Source: Sepioteuthis lessoniana
Lineage: Eukaryota; Mollusca; Cephalopoda; Myopsida; Loliginidae
Direction of reading: 5' to 3'
DNA length: 64,000 bases
Assembly: GCA_963585895.1 (NCBI GenBank)
Contig: OY757911.1
Span: forward strand, 90,145,793-90,209,792
Shown: piece by piece, positions 1 through 10,882 of the stretch
Position numbering within the stretch: the stretch's first letter is position 1
Layout of the letters: each line of letters opens with the position of its first letter
Program-made: the position numbers and the translations under genes
The notes under the pieces: model-generated
Seen by the model: the letters and a program-made list of their open reading frames with translations, nothing else
What the model was told of the DNA's origin: nothing
Databases searched by the model: none

Positions 1-395
1 AATTTTCTGAATTAAAAAAGAAATTTTTTGAATTTAGAAAAGTAATTCCTTGAATTAAAAAAAGAAATTTTCTGAATTAAAAAAGAAATTTTTTGAATTT
101 AGAAAAGTAATTCTTTAATCTAAAAAAAGAAATTTCTTGAATTAAAAAAGAAATTTTTAGAATTTAGAAAAATAATTCCTTGAATTAAAAAAAGAAATTT
201 CCTGAATTAAAAAAGATAATTTCTTGAATTTAAAAAAGGTAATTCCTATAATTTAAAAATGAAGTTTCTTGAATTTAAAAAAGATAATTTCTTGAATTTA
301 AAAATGATAATTGCTTGAATTTAAAGAAAGGTAATTTCTTTAATTTAAAGAAGGTAACTTTACAAAAATTTAGACAAGATAATTCCTTAACTTTT
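1..395. repeat. AT-rich satellite, 65-bp higher-order unit
   Basis: Successive copies start at 1, 66, 131 and 196, an exact 65-bp period. Each unit holds three related subunits of about 22 bp built on a 'gataatttcttgaattt' theme. From about 260 the phase drifts and only the short subunit is visible, fading near 395. The array probably starts before the window. Confidence 0.85.
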
Positions 396-624
396 AAAAT
401 AAGATGTTTTTGACGCATGTTCCCCTAACCCCAAATGTCATTCAAATACTGCTTTAAATCAAGAAAACTCATTTAGTAGTTTTGTCTTTAGCTCAGAAAT
501 CTGTGGGTAGAATGAGTCGTTTCTGATTAATTTTTCTCAAAAAAAATTCGCCCCATCCACGCTAACAAGCGCAATGGAATCTCTCTTGCAAATAAGAATT
601 TCATTTACTTTCTTAATGAATTAG
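396..624. other. unassigned stretch
   Basis: AT-rich sequence between the satellite and the first SINE. I see no gene, repeat family or RNA here. Confidence 0.5.
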
Positions 625-855
625 ATGTCCTGGCGAAATCTTCGTGATGTAATGGTTAAAGTGCTTGACTGTGAAATTATAGCAAGCGAGTTCGAATTTC
701 AGTTACGCTATTACGTTCACTTTCGGACTAATACCCTTGGGAAAAGATATGAAAACCCTTATCGTCACAGCTATGGGGTAAATAGCACCACTACTAATTT
801 TCTACAAGGATAGCTTTGTTATCAAATAACTTACGAAAGTTGATATGCTGTTGTA
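625..855 (+). repeat. SINE A (tRNA-derived), degenerate
   Basis: The head has an A-box-like segment (gtgatgtaatggttaaag) and a B-box-like gagttcgaatttc. The body (actaatacccttgggaaaag, then ctatggggtaaatag) matches the SINE A copy whose borders are fixed by target duplications at 22660-22901. The tail aaataacttacgaaagttgatatgc is a decayed form of the tail shared with SINE C. The small frame over it is a shadow. Confidence 0.8.
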
Positions 856-1890
856 TACATCTTATACTTATCTAACTGGCCGGATTCTCTGTTCTTCTAT
901 CTGGGATTTCTTCGGATGTTCTTGGGTTGATCTTGGTTTCCGTATTATAAATAGACACAAAGACTTTGTTTAATTTTCGAAGTCTTTATGCACCCAAATT
1001 CCCACGTCAACCACACAGCTGGAGAAATAGCATTTTAGGCGTTAGTTCGTCACGGCACCCGGGACTACTCTCATTCTATCCACCTAGCTCGTTCTCACGA
1101 CTAAACCAACCAATCAGAGAACTGCAAAAAAGGTCAGCCAGGGGTCAAGCATATCACTGGTTATTTTCTATGAATCTTCTAACGAATTACCTGTTAACTT
1201 CTAAATTCATATGTTTTGAATTTTAAACTTACTTTACAAAATTAATGCCATTAAACCTGACGTTCTGATCAATTTTAACATTTTCCCCTCTTGAAGATGT
1301 CTTAATACTCCTCTGGGTGAGTGGTGTCTAAATGGTAAGTTTAATCATGATTAGCTTAAGAATCTATGGATAACAAGCACACAAACAAGTAAACGAATAT
1401 ATAAAGAGAAACTCTCCTGTTGTGAAGTGCTCAACAGTTCGGTTAAAGATATGAACTGTTAAAAAAACTACACCGGTGATTTTATTTATAGCGGTGAAAG
1501 TTTGTGTAGAACCAGCCACACTTCTTGGATGAGCTGATGACTAAAAAATGGTGCATAAATGTGCCACTGATTCTCCTGAACAACATTTCTCAAGTTTTGA
1601 ATTCAGGTTTTTTTTCTTCTCCTAGACTAGAGAGGCCAATCTACTCTATAATTCTATTCATACTACTCCGGCCAAAAAGTTATGGAATTAGCGGTTTTGG
1701 AGAAAGTTGACTTAGGTTTTTTTTATTTAGCAGTAAATAAACTAATAACAGATAAGACGCATTTAATCTTTTTAGTAGCTGAACATTCTAGCATCATAAA
1801 CAAACTAGATCAAATTATTGAAATTGATGGTATCATTTTTTTTCAATGCTAGGAACATATGATTGAAATAACACAGTGTAGAGGAAAATA
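856..1890. other. unassigned stretch, no supported gene
   Basis: About 1 kb of unique-looking AT-rich DNA. Short open frames at 966-1226 and 1525-1710 lack any recognisable motif and are overlapped by no repeat. A CCAAT-like ccaatcag occurs near 1108 without other promoter evidence. Confidence 0.5.
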
Positions 1891-1896
1891 ATCATG

Positions 1897-1948
1897 GTTG
1901 GTTGATTGATTGGTTGTAGGTTATTTAATGGCAAATCCTGTTCATACT
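1897..1948 (-). repeat. isolated SINE A/C 3' tail
   Basis: Reads ttgtaggttatttaatggcaaatcc after a ggttg-rich start, the reverse complement of the 3' tail of SINE A and C. No head follows, so this is a 5'-truncated insertion or a remnant. Confidence 0.65.
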
Positions 1949-1959
1949 TATATCATACG

Positions 1960-2205
1960 GGCGTTCATGGTGTAATGGTTACCGCCGTTGGAAATAGACA
2001 CGGTGATAGGAGTTCAAATCCTGGAAGAGACTGTTTGCATTTCACATAACGCTAATACCTTTCCGAATGGTATGAATCCAATTATTCTCCGTTCAGCTAT
2101 GGATAAATAGTAGAGCCGACTGGACTCTTTAACCCTGGTATGGCAACTAGTCTAGGAGAAGGAAATCTGAATTCAAACCTGTTAAACTTAGCTTAAAATG
2201 ACCTT
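1960..2205 (+). repeat. SINE B (tRNA-derived), 3' truncated
   Basis: The A box (catggtgtaatggtta) and B box (ggagttcaaatcctgg) are clear. The body contains the diagnostic 'ccaattattctcc', 'gctatggataaatagtag' and 'gaattcaaacctgttaaac' segments. The usual 3' end (gaccttgtgtcatatcctgcc) breaks off after gaccttgtgtta. Confidence 0.85.
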
Positions 2206-2539
2206 GTGTTACCATAGCAGCACTTCTTCCTCATCTTGGCTGGGGTTGCTCAAGCGAGGGTCACTGAGGGCCCAAAGCCTTCTGTCTACCGCTGGATCTC
2301 ACTTCGACATCTTGTCTCCAACTAACTCGAACCGCCCCGGACACCTGGTTATATTATTTTCTTACGTCTACCTGCTTCCGCTGTTCTTCCGCTTATTTAC
2401 ACAGGTGCATCTCTTGATTGACAACTTGGTCGACGGTCAATATATGACAGTGTGTGTGTGTGTGTGATTGATGAGCGTGTATATGTGTACACACACATAA
2501 ACGTTTGCATGATGTGGCAATTCATAAAAATGCAATAAA
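2206..2539. other. unassigned stretch with short (TG)n
   Basis: An 89-codon frame (2198-2467) begins inside the SINE B end and runs into a (TG)n run at 2450-2467. It has no recognisable domain. Nothing else is supported. Confidence 0.45.
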
Positions 2540-2551
2540 GCAAATGATTAG

Positions 2552-3597
2552 TTGGTTGGTTTTTATGGCATATCAACCTTTATAGATTATCTAACGCCAA
2601 ATCTATTTTAAATCGAATAATACGTTCTATTTCAAACAATTCAGTTTAGTATCAGTACACAATTTGTCAAAAACATTTCTATTTCAAGCGACTCAGTTTA
2701 TTCAAGCAGTTCTAATTCAGCCAATTCAGTTTAGTATAAGTATAGATTTTATTTACACACAGTTAAATGTCAAAACAGTTCTATATTAAACAATTTAGTT
2801 TAGTGTAAGTACATTTCAATGTCAAAAACAGTTCAATTTCAAACAATTCAGTTTAGCATAAGTACGCAGTTTAAACGTTAGTACACAGTTTAATTGTCAA
2901 AAACATTTATATTTCCAGCGATTGAGTTTACTCAAACAGTTCTAATTTAAATAATTCAGTTTAGAATAAGTATGAATTTTAGTTCTATTCAACCTATAAA
3001 TAGGGCCCTACAGGTGCTACCATTCTGGGCCAGAGTGGACCTGAGAGCAATGGCAATGAAGAGGTGCTCCCCATTCCCCAAAGACCCAGCATCACTGGAA
3101 CCTCACTATCAGATTGTTTAGTGTCATACCCAGGACACTCGTTGGGGGTGTCTTACCCCTCTGCAGGGAAGCAGTTGATGTATTCTACAGCCTCAACCGA
3201 CTAGGCAATACACAGAGTTAATTTCAAAACAGTTTTATTTCAAATAATTCAGTTTAGCATAAGTATTCAGTTTAAATGTCAAAACAGTTCTATTTTAAAC
3301 AATTCAGTTTGGCATAAATATGTAGTTTGAATACAAAAACACCCAGTAAACTCAAGAAACTACGGTTTGGTTCTATTCAACCCATAGATAGGACCCTTAT
3401 CAGGTGCTACCACACCGGGCCAGAGTGGACCTGGGAGCGATGGCAATGAAGGGGTAATCTGCATTCCTCAAAGCTCCAACAATACTTGAACCTCACCATC
3501 AGATTTTTTGTGTCATATCTAGGACACTCGTTGGGGGTGTCTTACCCCTCTGCAGGGAAGCAGTTGGTGTATTCTACAACCTCAACCGACTGGGCAA
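2552..3597 (-). repeat. SINE C1, two-headed, with target duplications
   Basis: On the minus strand this starts at 3597 with TTGCCCAGTCGG. Then come a head (about 3390-3597), a minisatellite block (3208-3390), a second head (2995-3207), a second minisatellite block, and the tail (aggttgatatgccata). Flanks gcaaatgattag (2540-2551) and gccaatgattag (3598-3609) match 11/12, so the whole two-headed 1,046-bp unit was inserted once. The minisatellite units carry caaacaattcagtttagcat and variants. Confidence 0.88.
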
Positions 3598-3756
3598 GCC
3601 AATGATTAGATAAAATCTTTAAGTTGAATCAAATCGTATGAAACACCAATCAAACCTATTCGCATTATTTTGTCCTTTTCTAATAAAATGAACGGTACGC
3701 TGTAAGTATAAAGAGGGAAAAAAAAGACAATTTTTACGTGATTGTAATAACAGGAT

Positions 3757-3982
3757 ACTTTGATACCGTAGTCGAAGGGGACCCGAAGGTGTAGGAGAGG
3801 GCGCTACTCCTTTCCCTGGATAGCTCCACTTCATCCTTGATCCTTACCTTATAATACTGAGTGTTAAGCAAGGTAAGCATCAAGTACCATTTGTTGAGTC
3901 TTTAGTATAACTCGACCTGGGATTGAACCTAGGTCTCCCGGGCCTTTGGCGAACACTTTAACCATTATGCCAATGTCCGGTT
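3757..3982 (-). repeat. SINE D (tRNA-derived), internally deleted
   Basis: On the minus strand the head reads ccggacattggcataatggtt (A box) then ggttcaatcccagg (B box). 'cactcagtattataaggtaagg' and the gctatccagg/ggtgtagg body follow. The usual 'agctattgaaaagg' segment is shortened relative to 58681-58912. Confidence 0.85.
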
Positions 3983-3983
3983 G

Positions 3984-5692
3984 CATACATTGATACAAAC
4001 AATACGAATATACAGGATATAGGAATGGAATTTGGCATTGAAAAATGTGCCATGCTCATAAAGAAAAATGGGAAAAGAAAAACAATGGAAGGAACAGAAC
4101 TACCAAAATCAGGGAAAAAAAGGAAAACTACAAGTATTTGGGAATACTGAAAGTGGACACCATCAAACAAGCGGAGATGAAAGAAAAAATAAGAAAAAAG
4201 TACCGCATATGAACGAGAAAACTTCTTGAAACCAAGATTTGCAGTAGAAATCCCCTTTAAAGAGATAAATACCTGAGTAGTCCTCCTTATAAGGTACTCG
4301 GGACTATTCTTAATATGGTCAAAGGCCTTATATCCTAGAGCAACTCAGACAAATAGACTAAAGAACAAGAAAGCTGATGACTATGCACGAGGCCTTACAC
4401 GGGCAAATAAAGATTAATTACAGCAGCGAATAACAGCATTGATTTATGGATGGTTCAAGTGAGATTCCACGTGAGAAGACCAGGACAAAGTTAAGAATTA
4501 GAAGACTCAAAATATAATTATATAAATATAAGACTAGACACTACTGGGTGGGCAAGGTGAATCACTGGAAACTGTGCAAGAAGTTTAAATTTGACTATAC
4601 GAACAAATGGCACATGAACAACCCAGAATCTAGAAAGAAAGAGGCGCACAAACTCCTATTGGATTTTGACATACAAACGGATCACTAACCTCGGCCAAAC
4701 TACCGGATATTATAATAATCAACAAAGCAAAGAGAACTTGCAGAATTGTGGACTTTGCCGCCCCGGCTGACGACATAGTAAAGTTGAAAGAAAGCGAAAA
4801 GACGGATAAGTAACTCGACCTTGCAAGGGAATTGAAAAAACAATAACTGTGGAACATGAAAGTGACGGTTATATCAATTGTAACTGATGCTCTTGGTACA
4901 TTGGTTTGGTTTGTTGGTTTTATGGCATATCAACCTTTGTAGGTTATTTAATGCCAAATCCATTTTTATGTAAATAATCTGTTCTATTGAAAACAGTTAA
5001 GTTTAGCATAAGTACACAGTTTAATTGTCAAAAACAATTCCATTTCAAACTATTTAAGCAGTTATATGTAATAATTCAGTTAAGTGTAAATACAGTTTTA
5101 ATGTCGAAAAACAGTTCTATTTGAAATAATTCAGTTAAGCACGTAGTTTAAGTGTAAGTACGGTTTAATTGTCAAAAACGTTTCTATTTCAAGCTATTCA
5201 GTTAACTCAATTCAGTTTAGCATAAGTATGCTGTTAGTTCTATTTAACCTATAGATAGGGCCCTATCAGGTGCTACCACTCCGGGCCAGAGTGGACCTGG
5301 GAGCGATGGCAATGAAGGGGTACTCCGCATTCCCCAAAGCTCCAGCACTGCTGGAACCTCACTATCAGATTGTTTAGTGTCATATCCAGGACACTCGTTA
5401 TGGGGAGGGGGTCTTACCCCTCTGCAGAGGTGCAGTCAGTGTATTCTACAGCCCCAGCTGACTGGGCAAGCTCTTGGTACAGTCGAGAAGAGATTTGTAG
5501 AATGACTGGAAGACTAAGATATAAGAGGATGAGTGGAGACCAGTAATGCTGTAGTTTACAGCATAATTGAAATTGGCCAAAATATTGAGAAGCGTTCAAG
5601 AGACTTAAGGAGACTTGTTGTCACACAAACTCCAGTGAAAGACCATCAGTTAACGCTGATGTGAAAAACTCTCAAGGGGTAAAATAATAGAA
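3984..5692 (+). mobile_element. Dong/R4-like RLE LINE, copy 1 (5' truncated, split by SINE C)
   Basis: Non-LTR retrotransposon remnant. The plus strand reads MEFGIEKCAMLI, then KYLGIL with KQAEMKEKI (post-RT region), then the C-terminal region WVGKVNHWKLCKKFKFD and HKLLLDFDIQTDH. This matches the endonuclease-bearing end of RLE-type LINEs. Several stops and an internal deletion (about 4090-4110 and 4390-4440) make it dead. The 3' UTR resumes after the SINE C insertion at 5482 and ends in ggggtaaaataatag. Family assignment rests on motif recall; the Dong/R4 clade is the best fit because 3' ends lie in TAA repeats. Confidence 0.75.
4901..5469 (-). repeat. SINE C1, complete, perfect 12-bp target duplication
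   Basis: gctcttggtaca flanks it at 4889-4900 and 5470-5481. Removing 4901-5469 plus one duplicate restores continuous LINE 3' UTR sequence (…gatgctcttggtacagtcg…), as in the copies at 7342 and 9530. The element is 569 bp: 5' TTGCCCAGTCAGCTGGGG, head with ctggatatgacactaaacaa, degenerate 60-bp units, and a 3' tail with ggttgatatgccataaaacc followed by aacaaacc. This copy defines both ends of the family. Confidence 0.95.
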
Positions 5693-6252
5693 TAAAATTA
5701 AAAAGAATTGTAAACCCTAATACAGGCAGCGAGAATATACAGTCAAAATATAGGGATGGAATTTGGAATAAAAAAACGTGCCATGCTAAACGACATAAAA
5801 TAGAAGGAATAAAGCTACCAAATCAAGAAAAAATAGAACGCTCGAAGAAAAGAAAACTTATAAGTACTTGGGAATATTAGATGCAGACACACAAGTAGAG
5901 ATGAAAGAAAAATTTAAAAGGCGTATTTCAGGAGAACGAGAAAACTAGTCGAAATCAAACTATATAGCAGAAACCTCATCAAAGGGATAAACATTTAGGC
6001 TGTCCACTCGTAAGATACTCGGGGCCATTCTTAAAGTGGACGAGGGAAGAGCTAAAACAAATGAAGCAAGGAACAAGAAAACTAATTAGGATGCATAAGG
6101 CCTTATATCCCAGAGATGACAAAGAAAGACTATATGCGTCAACAAAAGAATGAGGAAGAGGACTCGCTAGCATTGAAGATAGCATCGATACATCAAAACG
6201 GCGATATGAAGACTACATAAAAAAGTGCAAAGAAAGACTTATCATAGCGACC

Positions 6253-6752
6253 AGAAACAACATCATCATCATCATTATCATGTCGTGCCGCTAGCACGGA
6301 TATCCCTGACCCTCTCTCTCCACTTCTCCTTATCGTTCATCTCCTCCGGCAGGTCTTCAGAGCTACATCCCGTATCCTCACATAGCTGCTGTATGTATGT
6401 TCGAGCTGGTCGTCCTGCTTTTGCCCGGCCATATGTGGGGGTCCATGGGAGTACATCACTTATGAGCTCGTCCCTGCTTCTCCAGCAGTGTCCGGCATGT
6501 CTGGTTCGTCTAACTTGGATAGTTTTCGTGATGGGAAGCAGGTGGTCGTATTGTTGGTGCCTTGTGGGGTGTTGCCACCAGGACTTGTTTAATATTATTC
6601 GCAACATTCTTGTGAAATTGCCATCAAGTTTCTTCTACAGCCGTTTAGTTAGCGTCCAAGTAGTGCATCCATACAGCATTATCGATATGATCGCTGCCTG
6701 TAAGAAACTACGTTTCATTTTATCGGTCAGGTCTGATTTCCATATGATAAAA
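6253..6752 (-). mobile_element. LINE K1 3' end inserted in Dong-like LINE
   Basis: RTE/Jockey-like non-LTR retrotransposon 3' piece. Its minus strand ends in a (TGATGA)n tail, seen here as catcatcatcatcat at 6253-6270. Flanking Dong-like sequence jumps from agaaacaac (6252) to gcaattgtatgg (6752). Compared with copy 3, about 60 bp of target is missing, so the insertion came with a small target deletion. Confidence 0.78.
6278..6607 (-). pseudogene. LINE K1 ORF2 C-terminal region
   Basis: The 109-codon minus frame carries the family's signature order: TKTIQVRRTRHAGHCWRSRD, then LPWTPTYGRAKAGRPA, then RTYIQQLCEDTGC, ending ERVRDIRASGTT just before the (TGA)n tail. This is the extreme C-terminus of a reverse transcriptase polyprotein. 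No RT catalytic motif is present, so the copy is 5' truncated. Downstream (6608-6750) the frame is lost, although sequence encoding the preceding segment is still recognisable. Confidence 0.75.
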
Positions 6753-7680
6753 GCAATTGTATGGATATTTTAAGCGCCAAACAAGTAAAATCTCACGGAA
6801 GAAGACTTGAATATGGCTAAGAAAAGGAAACCTTAATAGAAAAACTGAACCTCTTCAAATAGGAGCACAAAACAACACCAATGACATGGACAATATATGT
6901 TAAAGCAAAAAAAAAAAAAAATAGATATGAAGCAACAAAAATAGCAAATAAACATTATGTCATAATAAAAACGAAACGACCAATAACACAATAAGCGAAT
7001 GCAGCAAATTGGCGCGAAAAGAGTACAAGATTAGACACGACTGAGTAGGGAAGGTGATCCATTTGGAATTGTGCAAGAAATTGAAATTTGACAATATAAA
7101 CAAATGGTATATGCACAACCCAGAATCCGTCCGAGAGAATGAGACGCACAAAGTTATCTGGGATTGTGAGATACAAAGAGATCAGCTAATCTCGTCCGGA
7201 CGACCAAATCCAGTGAGAGCCAAAAAAAAAAAAAATAAAAAATAAAAAAAATAAAAAAAAAAGAACCTGCCGAAAAGTAGACGTTGCCGTTCTGGCTGAC
7301 CTTAGAGTAAGGAATATGAAGGTAACAGTAATACCAATTGTAATTGGTGCGCTCGGTACAGTCACTAAAAGATTGTTAAAGGGACTGGAGGATTAGGAAA
7401 TAAGAGGACAAGTGAAGACTATCCAAACTACACCATCATTAAGATCAGCCAGAATACTGTGAAGAGTCCTGGAGACTTGAGGAGACCTGCTGTCACTTAA
7501 ACTCCAGTGAAAAACCATCAGCTATCGCTGGTGGGAAAAAACTCTCAAAAGAGTAAAATAATAATAATAATCAGGCCATGATGACATACATGGATACTAG
7601 TTTAAAAAATTACTTCCTTCCAAGGTAAACTGGTTATCGAAATGAGTAGATGCCTATAAGAAACAGGCCCATTCCAATGG

Positions 7681-7887
7681 ATGAATAAAGGAAAGATAAC
7701 CCTAATAAAAAATACTGAAAGGAACCGCCCCTACAACTATAGACCCATAACGTGCTTACCGATGATGCGGAAAATACTAACAGCACAAATTAGAGAGGAG
7801 ATATACCATTTGCTACTAAGCCACGGACGAAGAATAGAAAGGATGCCGCAAGTAGACCAGAGATACAGGAGAACTACTATACATTGA
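7681..7887 (+). pseudogene. Dong-like LINE reverse transcriptase N-terminal fragment
   Basis: A 68-codon frame starting MNKGKITLIKNTERNRPYN and continuing YRPITCLPMMRKILT, the conserved 'NYRPIT' region just upstream of RT motif A. It ends at a stop in the segment before motif A, which resumes in another frame near 7935. It is a decayed polymerase remnant in LINE copy 3. Confidence 0.65.
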
Positions 7888-9077
7888 TCAACACTTCCTC
7901 AAAGAGAGCAAGACAAGATGGAAAAGGCTAGCTATGGCGTGGATTGACTACAAAAAGCATATGATATTGTCCCGCAAAGCTGGATGATAAACTGTCTCAA
8001 AATGTATAAAATATCCGGCGAAGTCATAAAGTTTATCGAAAATACAATAAAAAAACTGGAGAGGCGAACTGATCTCAGCAGGAGGAAAAAGCCTAACAGA
8101 GGTAAAAATCCAGACATGAATCTTACAGGAGGATACGCTATTAGAATTATTATTTGTAAAAGCGATGATGCCATTCGATCACGTACTTAGGAAATACACT
8201 GGAAATACACAGGTGGATACAAACTTCATAAATCGCAAGAAAAAATCAACCACCTAATGTACATGGACGACATCAAACTGTTTACCAAAGATGAAAAAGA
8301 ATGGGAAACCTTAAGACAGGCAGTGAGGATATACAATGAAGATTTAGAGATGGAATTTGGCATATAAAAATGTGCCATGCTAATAATGAAAAGCTGAAAA
8401 TGACATAGGAGGGAAGGAATATAACGACCAAATCAAGAAAAAATTAGAACGCTCGAAGAAAATGAAAACCTATAAATACCAAGGAATATTGGAAGCGGAC
8501 ACCATCAAACACGCAGAATAAAATAAAAAATAAAAAAAGAATACCTCAGTAGAACGAGAAAACTACACGAAATCAAACAACATCAAAGGGATAAATACCT
8601 GGGCTATCCCCTTGTAAGATAGTCGGGATATTTCTAAAAGTGGACCAGAGAAGTACTCCAACAAATGGACCAGAGAAAAAAAACTTATGAGGATGCATAA
8701 AACCTTACATCCTAGAGATGACGTACACAGACTATATGTGCCAAGAAAAGAAGGAGGAAGAAAACTTGCCGACATTCAGGATAGCGTCAATGCATCGATA
8801 CAGTGATTAGAAGACTACATAAAAAAGCTCGGATGAAGACTGGTCACAGCCAACAGAAACAATAGAGACAACACTCCTCAACTGAAGAAAATAACCAAAA
8901 AGCAAAAATGTGAAGAAAACCAAATCTATGGACATTTCAAGCGACAAACAAGCAAATACTGATACGAAAAGACTTATGGCTAAAAAAGGAAAACCCTAAG
9001 AGAAAAACTGAACCTCTTCAAGTAGGAACACAAAACAACGTCATTAGGACAAACTGTTAAACTTTTTAAAAATAGAT

Positions 9078-9338
9078 ATGAGGCAACAAAATAGCAAATG
9101 TACGTTACGTCGTAATAAAGACGAAACGACCAATAACACAATAAGCGAATGCTGCAAATTAGCGCAGAGAGAGTATAAGACTAGACACAACTGGGTGGGC
9201 AAGGTGATCCACTTGGATTTACGCAAGAAGTTTAAATTTGACCATACAAACAAATGGTATATGCACAACCCAGAATCCGTCCTGGAAAATGAGAAGCACA
9301 AAGTTATCTGGGATTGTACGATACAAATGGATCTCTAA
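9078..9338 (+). pseudogene. Dong-like LINE C-terminal (RLE region) fragment
   Basis: An 86-codon frame covering the end of the polyprotein: NNTISECCKLAQREYKTR, WVGKVIHLDLRKKFKFD, then KWYMHNPESV. In better-kept relatives the first block is part of a CCHC knuckle followed by a restriction-like endonuclease. Here the knuckle's first cysteines are lost and a stop falls where the RRPD-type endonuclease motif would come. Confidence 0.65.
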
Positions 9339-9738
9339 TCTGGATCAAATGACCAGACCTAGTGATGGTAAAAAAAAAGAACCTGCCGAATAGTGGACTT
9401 TGCCGTTCCGGCTAACCACACAGTAAAAGTAAAGGAAAGTGAACACAGAGATAAATACCAAGATCTTGCTTGAGAATTGAAAAAGTCTATAAAACATGAA
9501 AGTGACGGTGATACCAATTGTAATTGGCGCGCTCGGTACGGTCACTAAAGAATTAGTACAGGGACTAGAGGACTTGGAAATAAGATGACGAGTGGAGACC
9601 ATCCAAACTACAGCATTATTGAGATTGGTCAAAATACTAAGAGTCCTGGAGACTTGAGAAGACTTGTTGTCGCTCAAACTCCAGTGGAAAGCCATCAGCT
9701 AACGCACGTGTGAAAAACTCTCAAAAGAGTAAAATAAT

Positions 9739-10600
9739 AATGTTGGTTTTGAAAAGCAAATCTGTTGTTACGAATCAAAATATTGTTATTGGTTACCGTG
9801 TCGAAACTTCAACAGAAATAGATTTTCACGGGTAAGAAACTCAAGCAGTTTTGTGATCAAATTAATCATAGAAAGGTTAATGTTTCTTAAATGTCGATTG
9901 AAAACGGGATGAAGATTATACTTCGCTAGAATGAACACTTTGAATGGAATCTTTCATTTTTATGACACACTGAATTAATAGCGAGTTTTGACTTGTTTTC
10001 CAACAAACTTGGCGAAGTCTAAGCGTATCAAAACTTGTGAAAACAAGTAAATGACGTAAATTGGGATTTTTTAATGACACGCTTTGATAGGTTTAATCAG
10101 ACTGATTTTGATGATATATTATAAAAAGTTCTCTTGAGGGAAAAATAAGTTATTAATGCTATCTGTTATGATTCATAGTTGTGTTTGCTTTTTCACTTGT
10201 TATGTAGCTACTATGATTAAAGCGTTGTGTGCAGAAACGGTGGATTGGGTCAGTTATAAGGATCTTTGAATAGGATCGAAAGAGATGAATGAAACGGATA
10301 GTAAAAATAATGTTGGAATAACCAAAAAAAAGAAGAAAATATACCGATAGGAAATAAAATTGCCACTCCTTGAATATGTGTTTTAATTTACTCAAGATAA
10401 AATGTACAGGTAATATATCTGGGTTACAGTAGATGATCACATATAGAGATATACAGATAAATATACTCAGAAGAAATAAAATTGCAACGCCTTGAATATG
10501 CGTTTCAATATACACAAGATTAAAGTTGCAATATCGTCTATAAATAAGTTATCCCTAACAATTTTTTAGGAAAACATTAATTTTCTATTTTATAAAAAAT
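9739..10600. other. unassigned stretch with 122-bp-spaced direct repeat
   Basis: No gene seen. Two related 50-bp segments, 10351-10400 and 10473-10522 (gaaataaaattgc…ccttgaatatg…caagat), lie 122 bp apart and differ at a few positions, a local duplication. The 118-codon minus frame over it spans both copies and looks like a shadow. Confidence 0.55.
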
Positions 10601-10601
10601 T

Positions 10602-10605
10602 AGCA

Positions 10606-10684
<79 letters not shown>
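10602..10684. repeat. (CA)n(TA)n microsatellite
   Basis: Pure CA run turning into TA at about 10661. Confidence 0.95.
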
Positions 10685-10685
<1 letters not shown>

Positions 10686-10713
10686 AAACTTTGAAGTTTC
10701 TTTATAAAAATTT

Positions 10714-10719
<6 letters not shown>

Positions 10720-10777
<58 letters not shown>

Positions 10778-10830
10778 GTATATATATATATATATATATA
10801 TAAAGGTTAACTTTGCAAAGTTACCTTTTT
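10720..10830. repeat. (TA)n tract with adjoining palindrome
   Basis: TA repeats run to 10801. They are followed at 10802-10830 by a near-perfect palindrome, aaggttaactttgcaaagtt then acctt, able to form a short cruciform. Confidence 0.8.
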
Positions 10831-10857
10831 ATAATAAAGAAAATTAGCGTTATATTT

Positions 10858-10882
10858 ATACACACACACGCGCGCGTGCGCG

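Larger units (their letters stand above)
5693..7572 (+). mobile_element. Dong/R4-like RLE LINE, copy 2 (5' truncated, split by LINE K)
   Basis: It begins right after copy 1 and in the same orientation. Recognisable peptide blocks are MEFGIKKRAML, YKYLGILDADT, KGINI..AVHS, HKALYPRDDKERLYAST and, after the LINE K insertion, WYMHNPESVRENETHKVIWD. The 3' UTR (ccaattgtaattggtgcgct, cctggagacttgaggagacc) ends in gagtaaaataataataataat at 7552-7572, a (TAA)n tail. Stops and A-tract expansions (6907-6921, 7221-7261) show decay. Confidence 0.78.
7573..9738 (+). mobile_element. Dong/R4-like RLE LINE, copy 3 (longest, with RT remnants)
   Basis: It starts immediately after the (TAA)n tail of copy 2. In order: an RT fingers block (NRPYNYRPITCLPMMRKILT, 7720-7790), motif A WIDYKKAYDIVPQSWM (about 7935-7985), the catalytic YMDD (8260-8271) within LMYMDDIKLF, then MEFGI, and the C-terminal block ISECCKLAQ/REYKTRHNWVGKVIH and KWYMHNPESVLENEKHKVIW (9130-9310). 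The 3' UTR ends at gagtaaaataataatg. Frameshifts and stops throughout make it non-coding. It is the best local copy for classifying the family. Confidence 0.8.

Noticed and set aside
1100-1115. CCAAT-box promoter
   Set aside because: A lone 8-base match with no TATA, initiator or downstream gene.
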